A stretch of DNA of 64,000 nt from Clitopilus passeckerianus. Taxonomy: Eukaryota; Basidiomycota; Agaricomycetes; Agaricales; Entolomataceae. The DNA lies in the NCBI GenBank assembly GCA_944990035.1, contig CALYLX010000145.1, positions 744,001 to 808,000 on the forward strand, given 5' to 3'. Every line of letters starts with the position of its first letter. Within the stretch, counting starts at the first letter, position 1. Made by a program: the position numbers and the translations under genes. The notes under the pieces were generated by a model. It did no database searches. It was given only the letters and a program-made list of their open reading frames with translations, and was not told the origin of the DNA. This document shows, piece by piece, positions 46,101-60,500 of the stretch.

Positions 46101-48159
46101 AATAGCATATGCTTGTATAAATCTCTAACAATAGTCTTGCTGAAAAATAGGAACAGATGTTACGCAGGAGTGGTGGAGTGAGTCTTCTCGAGTGGCCGAA
46201 ATTGACTTTCCTCCTCAAATCGGCGAGCGCTTAACATTGTTAGGTAACGTGTCGAAAAGACGTCAAAGTCCAGTCCGTATGCTCAGCACTATAGAGGAAG
46301 GTAAGAGGAAGGTAAATGGGAGCGCGAGGGAAGATGGAACGGACTTAGCTGACCTGACAGAACGCCTAGACGATGGCGAGAAATGCAAAATATTGTGTCC
46401 TGAGGTCTGAGAGAGGGGGCTTCATATGTGGTGCCCGAGAACTCGTAGGTAATGAGGTAACATATACTGCCCAGAGATACCATAAATTCGGGGCATCCGT
46501 TGAGGCTAGGTAAGCTCATAAAAGCTACATGTATCAAGGCAGTTCTAGTCTCCATTTAGTCGGATTTATAGTTCATCTCTGAGGTTTGGCGTATGGTCAT
46601 GAAGGGGTGCTTGTTCTGGAGAAGAGAAGAAGCAGAGAGCGGTGAGTAGAGATTAGACTCACCATCAATGGAAAGAAAGTCCGAGTCGTTATAACTTCCA
46701 TCTAATTCCGCCCAAAGAGACCGTTGATCTGTTGGCCGTTGCCACCAGTTGTATGCCTGAGAAGAAATATATGCCATTAGGGAGAGCGGTGGAAACCAGA
46801 AAAGCTGGCAACGCAAGAGAGCGAGAACGATCCCACCTTGGCGAGAAATCTCGAGCGGGTTGATGCGACCATGACTATCACCTCTGTCCACCACTATACC
46901 ACGTCCGTCCGGACGAGGACATGAAGATTCTCACAGAATGGGTACCACCTTCTAATAGGTCTCGACTCTTCACAACCAAGTTGAACCGGTAAATGAATGT
47001 GACCTCTGGCGTAAGTCCTCTTGCCGTTACATTTAAATTTTATCACCATCTCAAATGTCAATATATCAGAGACGAACGTAGTCAACGAAGATTAGTCTCC
47101 GGACCTCTCGTTACTTCTGAATATCCATCTCCTCCCGCTATTGCTGTTGGTCCTTCCCTGAATTCGTGTCCACTCACATTGGAGTTCTGACGATTCTCAT
47201 CACATAGCAAAACGACTTCGTATAACACCGAACCGGAAGAGAATAAAACCCAGCGCTAGGCTCTCTATATAGTATTGTTGCACCCGCAGATTTGGACACA
47301 CGAGACGAGGCCCATAAAAGGAGATGGAGGAAGATTGTATACTTTCTGGTCAAGCGGGCGAAGGAGGAGGTAATTAATGCCGCCACCCAGACCATCTTCA
47401 TCCTCCACCACGCGTCTACTCCCCCACCCTCCTTCATACGTCCAGTCCTGCTCTCGGTCCTTCCCATTTTTGACACCTCAGAGTCTCGTTTGCTTGACTT
47501 ATCAACTTTCCACCTGCCAAACCGACAGGATGTGCTCATAGCTGTTTTGATGCCCTCGACGAGTCACCCAGCCTCGCAGAACACGCCAGCTTTGGTGTAA
47601 GATTCAGCGCATACCACCTTCTGGCATCACGGAGGAAGCCAGAAAAGTCAATACTCCTCCCTCTCTCTTGGCCTTCCCATCCACCTACCCTCTCGCCAAA
47701 CCCTGCTCATCATTTCCTACTCGAGACAATTCACCAATTGTGCCTTCAACGCGACATCAGAAGATATTCGCAGGCTTAGAATCCTTCACCGAGACTATTC
47801 CCACTGCCACCCACAAACTTCCAAAGACAGCCTAGAAGACTAACCCCGTCTGCATATCGCACCAAACTCCTCACCGCCGACCGCTGGTTCTATTGAAGCC
47901 GAGGTGGGCAAACCTAAGACCGAACAAAAGTTGAACAAGGGCTCTAAAGCACCGAGGCTGGACCAAGTATCGGGAGCTGGTGGAGGGGTGGGCATTCTTC
48001 CGGAATGCCAACACGAAGCCTACCCCATTTCCGGTGTCGACGAATAACGCGTGACCGTCGCTGTGGACGTCCGTGATATGATACTTGACTCGTACAAACT
48101 CCACGTTCACAGCCCATTTATAAGACCAAGCAATGCCATCACTACGTTGAGACCTGACG
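46101..48159. other. About 2 kb without a supported gene
   Basis: Several open frames exist (for example minus 46556-46894, with one possible membrane helix), but none matches a family or connects by good splice sites. The right part is the 3' flank of the coiled-coil gene. Confidence 0.3.
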
Positions 48160-48860
48160 CTATCCTTCCCTCGCAGGCTGAACATTTGCTGTGCTGTTTG
48201 CTGTTTTCTCGAGATACTCATACAAACTCTTCTGGAGGGGTGTCATGTAGGCCATTGCAGGGAATATGCCCGCCAGGTGGTCCCGTAGAAACGCTTCAGA
48301 GAGCTGGGGATGGGTAGTGGCTCGGGTAGTGGTGGCTGTCTGCATTCCGGAAAGCGACAACTTCTCGGCCCACAAAGCGTGGGCAATGTCTTCAAGGCGT
48401 TCGTCAAGGCTGTTAAAGGCCGTCTTGGCGACGTTTCTCTTGTCCGTCTGGTCTCGATGGTTGTACACTGCTTCGCGTAGATATCTAAGAGGGCCATAAG
48501 CCTTCTGCGGGCGAAGTTCGCGACAACCCTACAGGTGGAGATAGCGTGTCCTTCCAAAACTTGTTGACGTTGCTCCGAGAGTTTCCCCCAAGAAGTCGTC
48601 CATTGCTAAAGATTTCTGGTAAGCCATGGCCCATCTCGGATACAAAAAGCTTCAGCTGACCCGTGATACTTAGAGAGTTGGCTTGCCGCGCTGACAAAAT
48701 AGGTTCATTCTCCATCTTGTCCCCTCTAAGAGCTATAATGACCTTCTCAAGTACCGAAAGGCGGCCTTCCAGACCAGAAACTTTTCGCCGCAAATTTTCC
48801 AAACTTTTCAGGAGAGCCTGAAGTCGGATGGGAGTGAGAAACCGAGGACACGAAGAACCG
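48160..48860 (-). CDS. Hypothetical coiled-coil protein (5' end uncertain)
   Basis: The family is not recognised. Two exons read well. The first contains LENLRRKVSGLEGRLSVLEK, a heptad-like coiled coil, and continues to FWKDTLSPP. After a short intron (GTAGGGTTG...CGCAG), the second starts KAYGPLRYLREAVYNHR. It continues through FNSLDERLEDIAHALWAEKL and LRDHLAGIFPAMAYMTPLQ to a stop at 48160. The helical, soluble composition resembles N-terminal helical domains that precede NACHT modules in fungi, but no NTPase follows. No ATG-led first exon was identified; an upstream exon near 48880-48950 is possible. Confidence 0.5.
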
Positions 48861-49660
48861 ATGGACGCACCACATTGTCATCTGTGGGACGACTGTTTTT
48901 CATAGTCTTGGTTCCCGTGGCCGCTCAGAAGAGACCTGATCAATATTGAGAGGCTGACCACCCCTGCCAGTGTACCCCTGAATTGCTTGCGGGGAGATTT
49001 TGCAACAGAGTTGACTGTCATTGCAGTCTGTCTGACTGTTAGGTGTTTTCCGAGAGGAGATTCCGATTGAGAGCCACTTTTGTTGTAGACACAAAAGTGG
49101 GTGCAGCAACCAATGTGCACCGTTTGAATACACAAGTTTCTGCACGGACCGACCAATCTGTTGAGTTGGGAGAGCGATCAAGAGGAGGCTGCTCTTCCTG
49201 ACTGCTTCTTCCACATAATTAAGGTTTGGATTTATCTCCGTTGTGTTCGGAGGTTTTCGGCAGGACTGCGGGGTCTGATTAATGATTTTTTGGCGGTGGA
49301 CTCGGTCTCATCCGTGTCTGAGTTTAAACTCATCCCAAGGTTCTGTTACGTTTAACCCCGAAAATCCCCTTCAGAGCGTCTCTAAAATATTCGCATATGT
49401 TTGGGGTTCTGAGACTGCACCTGGCTAAAACTCACGCACGTTCAAGTACTTTCGCGGTAGCCTGTGGCATAGTCATGAATATCGAACGTCCCGGACATCA
49501 TCATTGATGCCGTCAACCTTGAATTACCGGACACAATCAAAGCGATTGTTGTGAGCTTCTGGTCAACTGTACAGAGATTTGAGCTGATATCCCGAGCTGC
49601 TCGGTTCCCGTCCTACAGGCCTGATTGTTCTCTTTCTTACACCTCCCTCGCTATACTCCC
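48861..49660. other. Intergenic region
   Basis: No supported gene. It should carry promoters for the leftward coiled-coil gene and the rightward HAD-like gene. Confidence 0.3.
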
Positions 49661-51294
49661 ATGCAGGATAACACGTTCCCAAAACTCATCGCGTTGGATA
49701 CAAAGTCAGTACCTTTGATTGATGCACCTCATGATCATTGGGGCATGCTAACGGTGGGGATGTGCCTAGCTGGCTTATTTGGTTGGGAGCCATGACTGAG
49801 GATTCATGGGGTCAAGGCAAGGATGCCACCGTTCAAGTCGAGGACAGCATCGAGCTCGTCAATGAGCTAAAACTCCAGGACAGGAGGTGAGCTCGATGAT
49901 CTCCGGAAGCATTCTTCCTCACATCTCGGTTGGAAAAGTGACCCTATTAATTATGTTTATGTCCATGAGGAGCTTTCGGAGATCGTGGCACACGTAATAC
50001 GACAAGGGGCCAAAGTTGCAGTCGTAACGCGCCAGCCAAGCAAAGAGATGTATGTCCATTTAACGTGTCACCTGTTTTGCATTTGTTCGATGTGCGATAG
50101 GTGTCAAAAGTCGTTGTCGTTCCTGAAGATATCTGATCCTCATGGAACCTCCAAGAAAATGCCGATAACCGATTTCATCACGTACCTTGAAGTAGATGGT
50201 ATACTCTTCTCGTTGTTCTTCTCTCGATTCGCATTAAGACACAGCCTACCAGAATCCAGGGTAGCGACGTTCAGAAGACTTAGAGAATGGTCTCAATTTG
50301 ATTATTCTGATATGGTACAACGACGCCGTTGTACAGGTGGCATGCCACTCATTTGATCCACAGGTATTTTACAGTGCCGAGGCAGACAGCAATGAAGCCA
50401 GAATCCACCTGGGTATGCTCTGATTGAAACGACAGTTTTCGTGACCACTCACCTTGAAACTTTAGGGGTTACATGTATGATATCTCTCGACGACCAAGGC
50501 TTGAATTGGGATCTCTACCAGCGGGGGGTTGCTCAGTGGCGTCGCACGAAGTTGATCGAGGTTCCCAAAGATATCACAAAGAGGAGACCTGTGTGCATCG
50601 GCTACTCGGGAATCAACCGTCGTAGAATCAAACTCCTCCAGAAGGGAGAGTACGAGGTCAATCCAAATGCCATGGAACGTTGGGGTTATGGCCTATACTG
50701 CACCGACGACTTGGCCATGTGTGTGATACCTACCCTTACTCGTTCTCTCCTTATGTTCATCCCTGAAAGTGCACAGCTCTATGTGGACTGGAATGAAAGG
50801 GATAATAAACAGAAGTCCTTCCTATATGCCGTATACGTTTGGGACTTCTCTGTATTTATCAACCGAGTCAAAAAGGTGATATCCACACGCGCTGTCAAGT
50901 CCGTCTGCTACTGACCTTGTCCGGATAGATCTGGGTTCCAGGACATGTTCGCCAGTTTCAACACACAGAAAATGACTTGATGTCTCGCGAGGAAGCTGCA
51001 CGTCGTTTTGAACAGCAAGACCGCTTTGTAGAGACCCAATGGGGTGTCCCGTCGCCCTATATTCTGTTCTCTAGGCACCCCTCATCGAAAGGGGTGACTA
51101 CGCGCGAACGATATAACGAAATGTTAATACGCACAGAGATTTTCAGTGCTCTCTGCTACATTGAGCTAATTCCCGACGACAAGAGACACGATTTTGACCA
51201 CCTCCGATACAACTTCCAAACGAAGAATTGGAATATCGAGGTGCCTGAGGAAACACGATTCAATTTCAAGGTCCATGAGGAGTATTTTGAGTGA
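49661..51294 (+). CDS. Degenerate MDP-1-like HAD domain fused to a possible ADP-ribosyltransferase-like region
   Basis: Spliced from ATG 49661 (MQDNTFPKLIALDT). The first half follows magnesium-dependent phosphatase-1. It has ALDTN|WLIWLG where MDP-1 has the nucleophile motif LDxDxTxW, then QVEDSIELVNELKLQDR, VYVHEELSEIVAHVIRQG, KVAVVTRQPSKEM, FRRLREWSQFDYSDM and LGVTCMISLDDQGLNWDLYQ. The second catalytic Asp is Asn (residue 15). The FFDDE motif that should follow YSDM is FYSAEAD, so metal binding and catalysis are probably lost. The C-terminal half contains VCIGYSGINRRRIKLLQKG and WGYGLYCTDDLAMC, similar in spacing to HGT...GxGLYxT of ADP-ribosyltransferases but with His replaced. The tail (to 51294) is charged. 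It needs about seven introns. The HAD assignment is fairly firm; the transferase-like call is tentative. Confidence 0.62.
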
Positions 51295-51697
51295 TGCCGT
51301 TGCAAATTGAAAAGTTTAATTCACTCTATTTAGATTTTGCCTCATGTCATTTTTGATTCTATATTTTCCCTGGATTTCTTTTTTTTTAATGTGGAGGTTA
51401 TTGTTGGTGAGGTCAATGGGCCTCGGGTCCCGGGAAATCGTCCAAATTATTTGGCAAATCCGAATTGTACATGGTGACGATCACCACCAGAAGAAAAAAC
51501 ATGCTTTATCGACATTATGGCACCATAACTACAAAAGCTCGAATTGCTGCTGGAGCAGCCCTTGCCTTACGTCCTCATCTCGGCGAAATTCCTCCTCATG
51601 AAAGAAGACTTGTTTTCCTCGGCAGAGTCGATCCTTGGTTGATCCATACTTCTCTCCCACAAATAATGTAGCAGGAGTCAAAAAATCGTTTCCTGTA

Positions 51698-52060
51698 CTA
51701 TTTCATGTCCTCGTCATCGTGGAGGGGTCTTCGTGCAATGATCGCATTCTTACCAGCAGCGTAAGCATCCCAAACCAGCCTGATGGTGGGATTGTACTGC
51801 AGAATTAGTCGTTAAAGCAGAGACGTGAGTAAATCCGTGAGACATCCAGAATTAAAGTACCCAGCGTGTAGTTCCGCTGGCCACCTGTCAGGGACGCGGA
51901 GGTGAGAACGTCGAGCAACAGGGAAAGGTTAAAGATCGACAACCGCCCCTTGTAGCCTGATGCCGGGGAGATTCAGCGAAGGTACTGTACAGCGCTGAAA
52001 GTCTTTGCTGTCAACCTGAGACAGAGGATTGTTTCAATAGGATAAGTAGAGGGTGTTCTT
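51698..52060 (-). CDS. Small hypothetical gene (3' part; 5' end unresolved)
   Basis: Two adjoining minus-strand exons read clearly as protein: GRLSIFNLSLLLDVLTSASL followed by TGGQRNYTLG, then after an intron YNPTIRLVWDAYAAGKNAII and ARRPLHDDEDMK, with a TAG at 51698. Splice signals (GTACTTTAA...TTCTGCAG) are good. A preceding exon ending VDSKDFQRC is likely near 52000, and a Ser-rich frame at 52310-52558 may be the N-terminus. No family was recognised. Confidence 0.45.
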
Positions 52061-53785
<1,725 letters not shown>

Positions 53786-53949
53786 AGATGTTTATTTTGC
53801 CTTCTCTTCCTCTCTAATCGCATAGTCATTTATTTGAACCGCCTGTTGTGATACATAATAGTCGCATAGCAGGGTCCTGCGTTTACTGCCCAATATAAGT
53901 GTATTTTTGTAACGTTCAGATTAATTCTTCTCGCGGTCGAAGCTAGTCT
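53786..53949. terminator. 3' flank of the xylanase gene
   Basis: AT-rich 3' untranslated region following the stop; no specific signal was assigned. Confidence 0.3.
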
Positions 53950-54860
53950 GGATGTTACTCAAGTCGGCAGCGTTAACATCAACAATGCAGACAAGAGGGC
54001 GACACCCCAATGCTATACCCAGCATACGAGAGACATGCACCATTTGACAGGCTACTTTCGGCGTAGCCTGAGATAGAAGTCAACACTCAGAACAATCGAG
54101 GCCAAAGAAGTAGGCTTTCAAGAGCATGCGACAAATACAAGGCTCCATACCACAAGGACGAGGACGAGGCTACAGGAGGCTCTGAGGCCTTGGCCTTCGC
54201 CCAGCTTCTCCTCGCACGAGTGAACGTCGAGCTTAACCTCGCCGGTGAAAATGGACATACACTGCTAGGCTATTATGCGACTTACTCTAGGTTCACGAGC
54301 GTTGCTGAATTGCCGAGGTCGAAGGGAGCTCGAGCAGTCATGGGTCAGGCGACTGGCGGTGCATTGGACGCTTCTTCATCGGTTTGGGGACGGCTGCATT
54401 CGTTATTTACAAAAGCTACCCTCTCCTTTTGTCGCGCTATTTCCCCGCCCTGGACTGTATACTAAATCACTAATCATTCACCAGTCATCATGCCAAAAAT
54501 GCACTCCCTTCAGTGATATAGACCCTTGGGTTCCCCAGGGAACACTTTCCAGCCTCATGGTGTGAAGTTCAAAGACGCCAGCCTGAAGTTTGAATGCCGT
54601 CAAGGAACTGCCAGTGTGTGCCGCAGTTATCGAGGCATATATCCTCCTTCTTGTCACCGGGTAATGCTTCGAGTAAGTTTGTTCAAGTTGCAGATAGATA
54701 ATCGCTGTTCAAAGGATTTGAGCAACAGTGGATAGAGCTCGTTGAAGCTTGCTATACGAGAGGACGACGGTCTTGGCCGCAGAGGGAGGGGGAAGACGAA
54801 GTGTTTAATGGAAGAGACGAAAGGTGGGATATGTATTCGGATAGAGACTGGACGAAATAA
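53950..54860 (+). pseudogene. Decayed copy of the 3' end of the NACHT-ankyrin gene
   Basis: This stretch is similar in order and orientation to 62200-62870. Shared blocks include ACATCAACAATGCAGAC, TTTCAAGAGCATGCGACAA, the frame LLLARVNVELNLAGENG (compare LLLTREDVDVNLADEEG), GAxxVMGQATxGxxDASS, and the 3' flank GCTACCCTCTCCTTTTGTCG. Frameshifts and insertions break the ankyrin frame, and the rest of the gene is absent. It looks like a truncated, non-functional duplicate left about 8 kb upstream of the intact gene. Confidence 0.75.
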
Positions 54861-57515
54861 AGGGTACCTGCCAAACTTATAAGCAATACATATACAATTA
54901 AGGCAAATTAATAAAAGAGCCTGCAGCTACCTGAGAAGCGGTGGTGCACACTCGATCTCTCGTCTCAAGAGCGAAGTTTGCGCCCATCACGGGGCAGAAA
55001 TAGCTAATAATCGTTAGAGGAGTGCTGGCCTTGCTTGCTGACATTGAAGTCATGCGGTTAATCGTCATGCAAGAAGTATCGGTTCTTGCTCATCTCGGAG
55101 ATGTTGACGTAGAATGAGCAGGAAGGACTCATTGGATCTGCCTTGGGTTCCTGGGAAAGTCGTCCCGATTTGGCATTCGGCAAATCCAAATCCCTCAAGG
55201 CGACCACCACGACCTCTCCTCCACTACATATAGTATGGAGCACGAAGCCCCCACTGTGGCTAGCTGCTTAAGCTGACCAAACTATTATACCTTAAATTAT
55301 GTCGAATCAGAGTAACCACGGCCCTCCGCTGTAAGTGATCTTTCACCTGCCAGTTCTTCAACATCTGAGTGCATTCTTGTGTCAAGGAAGTCGCAGACAA
55401 TTAACGAAATGAGAGTCGCCAGACTCCCTGTACTCGTATATATACCAAGCTTTTCATGTACGATGCATCTCTAAACTATACCTGGCCCCTCGGATGCTGA
55501 TGATTCTTTGTTTAGCAGGTCCTCCCAAAGCAGCATTGGACGTGTACAACGCAAACACGATGAAGACAGGGACGGCTTCGGAGTGAGCGCGCCTGCTGGA
55601 GTTATGGAACTTTTGAGCACGCCAAGTTCAAGATGCAACCACGGATACCACCCAAAATCGACAAGTCGGAGCAGGTTGAGCAAGAAGGCGGTCTAAAAGG
55701 AGAGAAGGACAATTCTAGCGCACGATGAAGCAGCCGACCCTCCACGGGCAGCTTTATGCCAAAGAGATATTCCCCGTCCTCCGCCCGTTTCGACGGCCTC
55801 TACTCCTGAATCCCTCTGCGAGACTGGGTAGGCTGGCCCAGAATCCTATTCGTCTGGTTTGAGGCGAGCACTCACGGGAAGCAAGATACTCAAGACGGGC
55901 CTATCACTTTGCTCTGCGCTACCGAACCCATCAACGGTTCTTGCACGACATGTGCGCATCCATGTTGTCCGCCCAGCTATGAGGCTCCCCTTTGCGTCTG
56001 TCTAATTGGCTAATCCGTACGTGTCTCCATCTCCATTCTCGTTGCCCTATCCTCATGTCAACTTGTATCCACAGGTCCTACGATCACGCAAGCCCGACCT
56101 CGCACCCCAAGAAGACATCATGATGAAAAACATACGGATGTGGGCCAAGTGCATCCAACGCCGTACATTTTCCGTCCTCCTAGGTTATGTCAACGCCAGA
56201 CAACCTAGGTCGCCGCTAAGATGAACCCCGGGCAAAACGCAGCGTTCTTCCTTGGACATGGCAAAGACTGCCTCACCTTCGAGTGTCGATGAAGATGGGA
56301 GGAAGCACGGAACTACTGAATCCCACAATTTCGTCTCTGCAGCGAGCTTCCTTCACACTCCCAACCATCCCTATGGGTTTGTCGTCAATATTTTTGCATC
56401 CGTTTTTCGGCTCTTGGAATCCCCCGGGACGGATTCCATCTGAAACTCTTCTGCCGGCTGGGTGTGCCTCATGGCCCTGTTGGTACCGTGCAAGTACCGC
56501 CCAGAATGTTGCGCCCCTCAACAGCTCCTGGGATGGGTAATCCGACGATTCTACGAAGACCAATGATCCAAGGTGTACACAAAAAGGATCTGATTTTCCT
56601 CACAGGGCGTCTTGAGAAGTACGTATCTCCTGCTTTCTCCATTCTACTGCGCTTCTAAGCTGACGTTTGCCGAATCTAGGATGACTGTTGACAAGAAATG
56701 ATTCGACGCCTACGGGATTATGACCAGCTCATCCTCACCTGCCTGTGCCCAGAGAGGCAACTCAACCTCAAACCATTCCATCCTTGTGGTCAATCCCCCG
56801 AGATGCTTGATGTGCTTTCGGCCGTAACGCGAGGAAAAATTCACCTTCTTGAAATTGCAAGGCGTCCTTTACCCACACGCCACGCCAGCACCACGAACGG
56901 CTGCATCTCTGTTGCTCTTGGGGCTTCAAAATACCGAGTCGTCAGGATCTGCGCGTCGGAGTCGTAGAGTCGATAAAGGAGAGGGGAGGGGAGGGCGCAA
57001 GGAGGAGAGTTGAGAAGATTCGGAAATTGGCGGGAGACTGCAATGGGAGCGGAGGAAATGGGAGGCTTACAGTATGTCCTCATACAAGTCCTCGATGGCG
57101 CCTAGGGATGTCAAGGACGTGTTATCATTGCAAACTTTGTATCAGCCTACCACGTCTAAGATTTCCTCGTCCAAGGTAGATAACACCTATTAATATTAAT
57201 ATTTTAATATCTTCTGGTCGCCCTTCGTGAGCTTCTAAGCCTTCTTCCGAATAATTCTTCGTTTTTCAGTGAGTTTGGTAGGTCACGTGTTGGGGAGAGG
57301 CACCATGGCTCAGTGGAACCGCCACGCATCGATTCTGGATACAATCATTTGCCCTCAGGGTGGGCATCAACAACACATTGCGGAAAGCTCAGAAGAATTT
57401 TCTACTCTTTTGAGTGCCTTACAGGTTGCTTCAGTTTCGTTCCCCATCTATCGTTGCATTGACTCGCAAATGCATACAATGTTGACTTCTCGTATGAGTA
57501 CTTTCTGAGTGCTTG
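54861..57515. other. Long interval without a supported gene
   Basis: Short frames occur but no family was recognised. Given the STAND relic on the left, some of this may be decayed gene material. Around 56690-56830 one frame reads FDAYGIMTSSSSPACAQRGN, possibly a fragment of a lost gene. AT-rich TTAATATTAATATTTTAAT lies at about 57190-57210. Confidence 0.3.
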
Positions 57516-60500
57516 ATGTCCTTCAGGCGCCCATCTGTCAGGGTGCTTGTTGACGGTGCCTCTATACACATGGCACATACTGCAGATCCTCACTCACTGC
57601 TGAACTTACCCGAGGCTCGCCATCTCACAGCTTCACCAACTCATCATTGGGTGCTCACCATGCAGCGTCCGTGGCATTGGAGCACAATGGCCGAGGATCC
57701 TGCTACAGATTCCATGGTAGCAAGCACCACTTCAAGTCACCGACTATCCGGAACCCCAGTGGCATCCATTGGGACGATACCTGTCGAGGCCGGGTTCGAA
57801 GACAAGTCTATGCTCAAGGACTATCCATGGTCATCATACAAGAGTTTGGGCCCTGTGACACAAAGGCTGCGAGAATTAGCGGTTCTGAAAGAGGTTGTTC
57901 GACGCTGCACCAAGCAAACAGCAGGCACTAGCCTGATCGATAACAAGAGCCTCTCAACGCTTCTTCACGGCAATGATGAGTTCAGGGCACTCCTTCTCAA
58001 ATGCTGGGAGATGGGCAGTTTCCGCGAGTTGTGGAGCGATGGTATGCTTTTACTCTCCAAAGTCTAGCCCTTGTTGGACTCTCACTGATCTCGTAATATG
58101 CAGAAGCATTCTGTTCAATCGCCCGACCTAGGTTCAAGGAACACATTTCTTGCGGCGAGGACGCACCTATCCTGCCCATACCCCCGAGTCCAACCGAACC
58201 AGAGCACACCAATGAGCAGCCACGTTCATTATGTTGGGCAGGCGAAGAGGCAGGCGCCAACGATCAGTATAAAGATTCAAGAGAAAGAACTGCTTATAAA
58301 AACCAACATGCAAGAGGAGACAACCCTACGAAGCACGAGGGCGCTGATGGAACTGCAAAACGTCAGAAGGGGAATGCAAGATCCAATCCGCGGCGGAAAC
58401 AGAGCATACTAGTCCCACCGATTGCTGGCGGAAGTTACCAGGAAATTGTCAACTCGTTCAACGACAACTCGCAGATTCATGATTCATTCAATACTGAGTA
58501 CAGAATTCAATTGCAAATATTCAGTGTGTAGTATGTTGACAGCACGTTCAAAGCTGATTGTTGACCCTATGACCGCTCAGATTCAGACCCAGGCAAGCTC
58601 AAACCTATACGCACTACTCCACGTTCCATTGAAATGTTTCGACATAACTAGAGAACAACGAGAATAAGATCCCGGAATGGCTATCTCCCATAGAGTATTC
58701 CGGGACACACAACGATATCCGGAAAAAACGAACGGATAAAACTGGAACCTGGTTCATCGAATCCCAGTCGTTCCGTAATCTATGCTCCAACCCTTACCGT
58801 CGGATCCTATTTTGTCCTGGGATACGTGAGTCATCTCTGTGCGTCACACACGTCTACCGAATACTTATTCCATCTGCTACTAGCTGGCGTCGGCAAAACC
58901 GTCATCGCGTGAGTGTTTTGAGGAAAACTTTAGGGATGCTGGCTAACTTCGTACCTAAAGCTCGTTGGCTATAGACCATTTACGAGCCCATCGCCCAGAC
59001 TCAGAGCAGACTGCCGTCGTATTCATCTACTTCAACTACAAGTTGCAAAACCAACAAAATCTCACCGCCTCGGTCCAATCCCTCTCTCGGCAACTCCACG
59101 AAATCTGTCGCGCTACTGAATCTCCGTCTGCTTTCAAGACCTTATATGTTTCTCACATGAAGCACAAGTCACGGCCGCCCATCGACGAGCTTCAAAAAGC
59201 TTTTAGCGAGACCTCCCAGCAGTTCAAGCATGTCTATGTCATTCTTGACGCTCTTGACGAGTATCTGGAGCGTTACAGCGACTACGAGATTCAGCAGCTA
59301 CTCGACACCGTCTTATCTCTCGGGGGTTGTATCAAGATTATTGTCACCTCTCGCGTTGTCGGACAAATGGAGAAGATGTTTGGGGACCTCGGCGCGATCA
59401 GGCAGGAAGTCGTTGCAAATTATCAAGACCTCGAAATATACCTCCAGGCCAGCATTAAGGGGTTGAACCACTTTGAAGTTTCTACTGGCCTCTCTCACCA
59501 AGTTATGCAAAAGGTCCAGGAGGCGGCCAAAGGAAGGTTAATAGTCAGAGAATTACCTTTGTCATATTTACTGAAACAATTGAGATAGGTTCTTGATGGC
59601 AGAATTGCACATGAACTCGTTGATCAGACACTTGACAGCTGGTGACCTCAAAGACGCCCTAGCCCTTCTTCCAGACGAGATAGACCAGACATATGCATTG
59701 GCCGTAGAACGTATCGAAACATCGAGTGGATCCTCAAAGGACCTTGCCATGAAGATCCTCATGTGGGTCACGCGTTGTCAGCGCCCACTGCTGCTCGAGG
59801 AATTGCAGCATGCTTTAGCAACAAAGCAAGGCAGAACTAACATCGAAGACTTCCTTCATTCCCCTTCGACCATTACCTCGGCTTGTGCCGGGCTCGTGGT
59901 TATCGAGAATGGCAAGGTTGGATTTGTCCGTGAGTCACCTCCAGTTTCATTACATCTTATGTCCTCAACGTGTTCCAGAACTGACAGCGCAAGAATTCTT
60001 CAATTCGCATCGAGCTCGCTATTTCACCCTACCTGATCAAGAGATCGCCCTCACCTGTCTTAATTACCTCCTGCTCCCATGTTTCCACGATCTTGCTACT
60101 CGAAGTCTGGAGGGCCCCTACGAAATTAGCAACATCAAGCAGATCCACCCATTTTACGATTATGCTTCGATTAATTGGGGATACCACGCGAATGCAAATG
60201 GAGTTGAAGAGACATTTTCCGACACTGTGTTTTCTACCCTGGAAGAACACAACTCTACCCTTCACCTCAGCTTGATTTTCATTCTACAAAGAATCTATGA
60301 GGATGGGGAGGACAGCTTACCCGGTAGGAAAGGGACGGGACTGTTTTTGTCGCTATTCCATGAGCAATCTCGTGCTCTATCAGCTTTCATAGACAACATC
60401 ACGGCTGAAAACATTCCCATCACATGTCGAGGTGTCAGCCCATACCTGTTCGCTGCTTACCTCGGCCAGACCCGACACATCCAGTGGATGATGGCTCAAT

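Noticed and set aside
46556..46894. Minus-strand frame with one hydrophobic segment
   Set aside because: Could be an exon, but I found no partner exon or start and stop context that made a gene.
54861..57515. Possible decayed gene or transposon in this interval
   Set aside because: No reverse transcriptase, transposase, terminal repeats or target-site duplications were seen; only short unlinked frames.
58098..58412. Frame reading KHSVQSPDLGS as a separate gene
   Set aside because: The neighbouring frame (EAFCSIARPRFKEHISCGE onward) joins the upstream exon ending FRELWSDG more plausibly as part of the STAND gene N-terminus.
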